Shown: piece after piece, positions 61,711 through 64,000 of the stretch
Position numbering within the stretch: the first letter of the stretch is position 1
Layout of the letters: each line of letters starts with the position of its first letter
NCBI GenBank assembly: GCA_947172415.1
Contig: OX359197.1
Coordinates: forward strand, 496,001-560,000
Direction of reading: 5' to 3'
Origin: Chondrosia reniformis
Lineage: Eukaryota; Porifera; Demospongiae; Chondrillida; Chondrillidae
Length of the DNA: 64,000 bases
The notes under the pieces: generated by a model
What the model was told of the DNA's origin: nothing
What the model saw: the letters and a program-made list of their open reading frames with translations, nothing else
The model's database searches: none
Translations under genes and position numbers: made by a program

Positions 61711-61833
61711 ATGCAATAAAGACACGTGCTGTCCGGCGCTACTGTATATTCTATTGACTACAAATATGAACACACAAGAAACAATACTTGTCGGAGATGC
61801 GTACAATAACACTCCAGGAGAACGAACAGACAT
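61711..61833 (-). other. Candidate alternative first exon of the AKAP7-like gene
   Basis: ATG at 61833 opens 41 codons ending at a gtgagt donor (phase 0). It includes a hydrophobic stretch TSIVSCVFIFVVN. Joined to a cag acceptor before 61048, it continues in frame into exon 60802-60997, giving 361 residues in total. The acceptor has a poor pyrimidine tract, so this remains a candidate. It starts 58 bp from the opposite-strand ATG at 61892. Confidence 0.3.
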
Positions 61834-61891
61834 TTTGTGTAGGAAATGAACGTGTTCATTTCATCCGTCACATGATCAACTTCTGGTTAAA

Positions 61892-64000
61892 ATGGCCGCT
61901 AAGCGGCGTTGTTGTCGGATGCGATTTGTTCCCAGTATTATCTGTTTCACTGGAAGCTTTGCCATAGCTACCTTGTGTTCGCTTATACTGTTCATTGCCG
62001 TTCTAGTCTTTCGTCTGGACCTTCTCGATAGAATCCTAAACCCCCTCATTCAGGAGCAGATAGACGAGGTACCCATATGGAGATAGCTAGCTTCATCCGT
62101 AACTAGTTGTGTTTTTACTTTTGAATGCGTATGACCTTCCTCGCCTTAGTATGATTGTGTTGCATAAGGTAGTGGTACCTTTTCTTTTCAGCTGGTGAGG
62201 ATCTCTTAATTATTTTGTGATCGGCACGTGATGCTAGATCTTCTCACTGGGAACAGAATAAATATGTAATTGAATTATGTGACAGTCTGTTTATTTTTCG
62301 TTGACCTTTGGTCACTTAATTGTCTTTTTTATTAGAAACCTCACAAACAACTACTGTCCTTTTATAACAACATATTTTTTATAATTTTCTTTTTTCTTTT
62401 AAAATAACTTGTATTGTTATCATGTCTGTTAATCTCATTTCCTTATTTGGTATGTAGAAGGTTCAGCTATTGCCAAACAGCCAAGGAACAGAGCAGTGGG
62501 TTCACGCTTCAACTGAAATATACGCCAAATTTTACTTCTTCAATCTGACAAACCCAAGTGATTTTCAAAATGGAGCCAGACCTGTTTTCAAGGAAATAGG
62601 CCCCTTCGTATACAGGTACAAAGTGTGGGATCATAATGAACGTGGGAATGATGCTCCTTGAGTGTTCTGTCCCATGTTATATGTGTAATGTAATCAATCC
62701 TGTCTAAAGTTGGAAAACCAAATTCCTATTATAATATGTACATGATATAATAGTTGTAACAACATTAGCAGTCAATCATTGGTCAATTTTCAAGAAAAAA
62801 ATCATTGGTGTGGGCATTCGAGATTTTGGTCAGCCATCTTGTCTGGATACCAAATCTATTTTGTTTCTTAATTGTTTGGCCCCAGGGTGGAGTTTGTAGA
62901 AGAAGGGATAGAGATGTTTCAAACCTAAGAGTTATTTTCAGCCATTTAGACGATATTCTCAAGAGCTTAATTGATATTGAATGGCTATTGCACTTTTATT
63001 GATTTGAATACATCTAGCAAAATTGAAGGAGAACAAATTTTACACTTTTTAGCAGCTTTTCATTTTTATGCATTTTAGGGAGAATAAGACTAAAGTTAAC
63101 ATGAAGTGGACAATGGATGAGACGGAGGTTGGTTATAATTTGGAAGAATCTTTCGTCCTTGATCTTGAAAAGTCTATGGCTGATCCGCACAATGTGGAAG
63201 TAGTGCAAGTTAACACTGTAATTGTGGTAAGTCTGTGTACAAAGGAGAGTCCATTGTTATCTAGTCTCATTCCCAGCCCACTACAGTAAAAATGGCGGCC
63301 GGAAGTGGGATGGGAATGAGACTAATTGTTATCCTCAATCTTATCAGCTGATGCCACCTCTCCTTTTATAGGCACTGCTAAATAAGATAGAAGAAATCGT
63401 GAAACATTCTATAGAAAAGGACCTGATAAGCTTGTTCCTGAAAGCAGCAGGAAGTCTGCTAGAGGAAACCTTTATAATTAAGCATAGTGTTCACGACTGG
63501 CTTTGGGGATATAATGATAAACTATTGGAGGACATAGACAAGATTGTAAAAATTTTTAATGAAATTTTCCGTACTCATATTGTGGTACCACCTTCCCTGA
63601 CAGCTCTGCAGGTATGTTTTGTGAAATCTGTAGTGTACGTATTTTGTAACCAACTTGTTCATTTTGGTAATCCCCCTAGCAAAATAACAGTCTGAACAAT
63701 TCCCAAGGTTGGAGCATTGTTAAAACGGGCAAGAATAACCTCACTCACATCGCCTGGTACACTCAGTGGAATAGTGTTACACACATTAATGGCTGGCTGG
63801 AGGATGGGGGCGTGTTCATGGGCGGGGAAGGCATAATGTTTCAGCCTGCCCTATCCCGTACAGACATTATCTATGCCTTTATAAATCAGCTATTTAGGTG
63901 AGGCGGCCATTTTGTTGTTAATGAGATTATGTTCTTGACTTTATTGTGTGGGCGGCATCAAGGGGTTTTCCCAGTGAGAAGAAAGTTACATATAACCTCG
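61892..64000 (+). CDS. CD36/LIMP-2 (scavenger receptor class B) family, 5' part
   Basis: Exons visible: 61892-62068, 62458-62615, 63079-63226, 63372-63611 and 63680-63897; the next donor is gtgagg and the gene runs off the window. The product begins with a short basic, cysteine-bearing cytosolic tail (MAAKRRCCRMR) and a membrane helix (IATLCSLILFIAVLVF). The ectodomain starts with YAKFYFFNLTNPSDFQNG and FKEIGPFVYRENK, both diagnostic of the CD36 family. Later come a helical bundle (ALLNKIEEIVKHS) and WGYNDKLLEDID. Several N-glycosylation sites are seen. Family members are two-pass lysosomal or surface receptors for lipids and ligands. LIMP-2/SCARB2 and SR-B1 cannot be separated from this part. 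Confidence 0.9.

Noticed and set aside
1-64000. tRNA and rRNA genes
   Set aside because: I looked for paired A/B-box sequences and cloverleaf ends and saw none that were convincing. A covariance search would be decisive.

Overview
The window looks like animal nuclear DNA, most probably from a sponge (an Amphimedon-like demosponge; this is an inference). It is AT-rich and gene-dense, with short GT..AG introns, many foldback and MITE-like repeats, and metazoan genes (HPS6, SMU1, GPATCH4, RAB8, VPS72, AKAP7, a CD36-family receptor). Exon models were built by hand from splice sites, frame and phase. Family names rest on remembered similarity, not on a database search.

Left third (1-14 kb): one long minus-strand gene of at least 19 exons reads as the BLOC-2 subunit HPS6. 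Its introns hold two plus-strand features: a fibrinogen-like secreted-domain exon and a two-exon gene for a 53-residue membrane protein. The middle left (14-29 kb) holds a small DUF4476-like gene and then four tandem paralogues (A-D) of an unrecognised type I membrane-protein family. All four have the same three exons: signal peptide, about 400-residue ectodomain plus membrane helix, and cytoplasmic tail. The introns are phase 1 and phase 2 in every member. This is the best candidate here for an undescribed system.

Middle (29-51 kb): an SLC25 mitochondrial carrier, the splicing factor SMU1 (complete, 11 exons), GPATCH4, and three tandem RAB8-like GTPase genes with identical intron positions. 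Several introns carry minisatellites that start exactly at a splice junction.

Right end (51-64 kb): VPS72/YL1 is followed by a tandem triplication whose breakpoints lie inside the VPS72 coding exon and inside intron 1 of an AKAP7-like 2H phosphoesterase gene. Each internal junction places the VPS72 promoter and N-terminal exon upstream of the AKAP7-like exons. Both resulting chimeric frames are open and phase-matched (276 and 295 residues) beside the parental gene (303 residues). Two of the repeats carry a 1-kb insertion with a large palindrome whose central spacer is inverted between copies. The window ends in a CD36/LIMP-2-family gene, truncated at the right edge.
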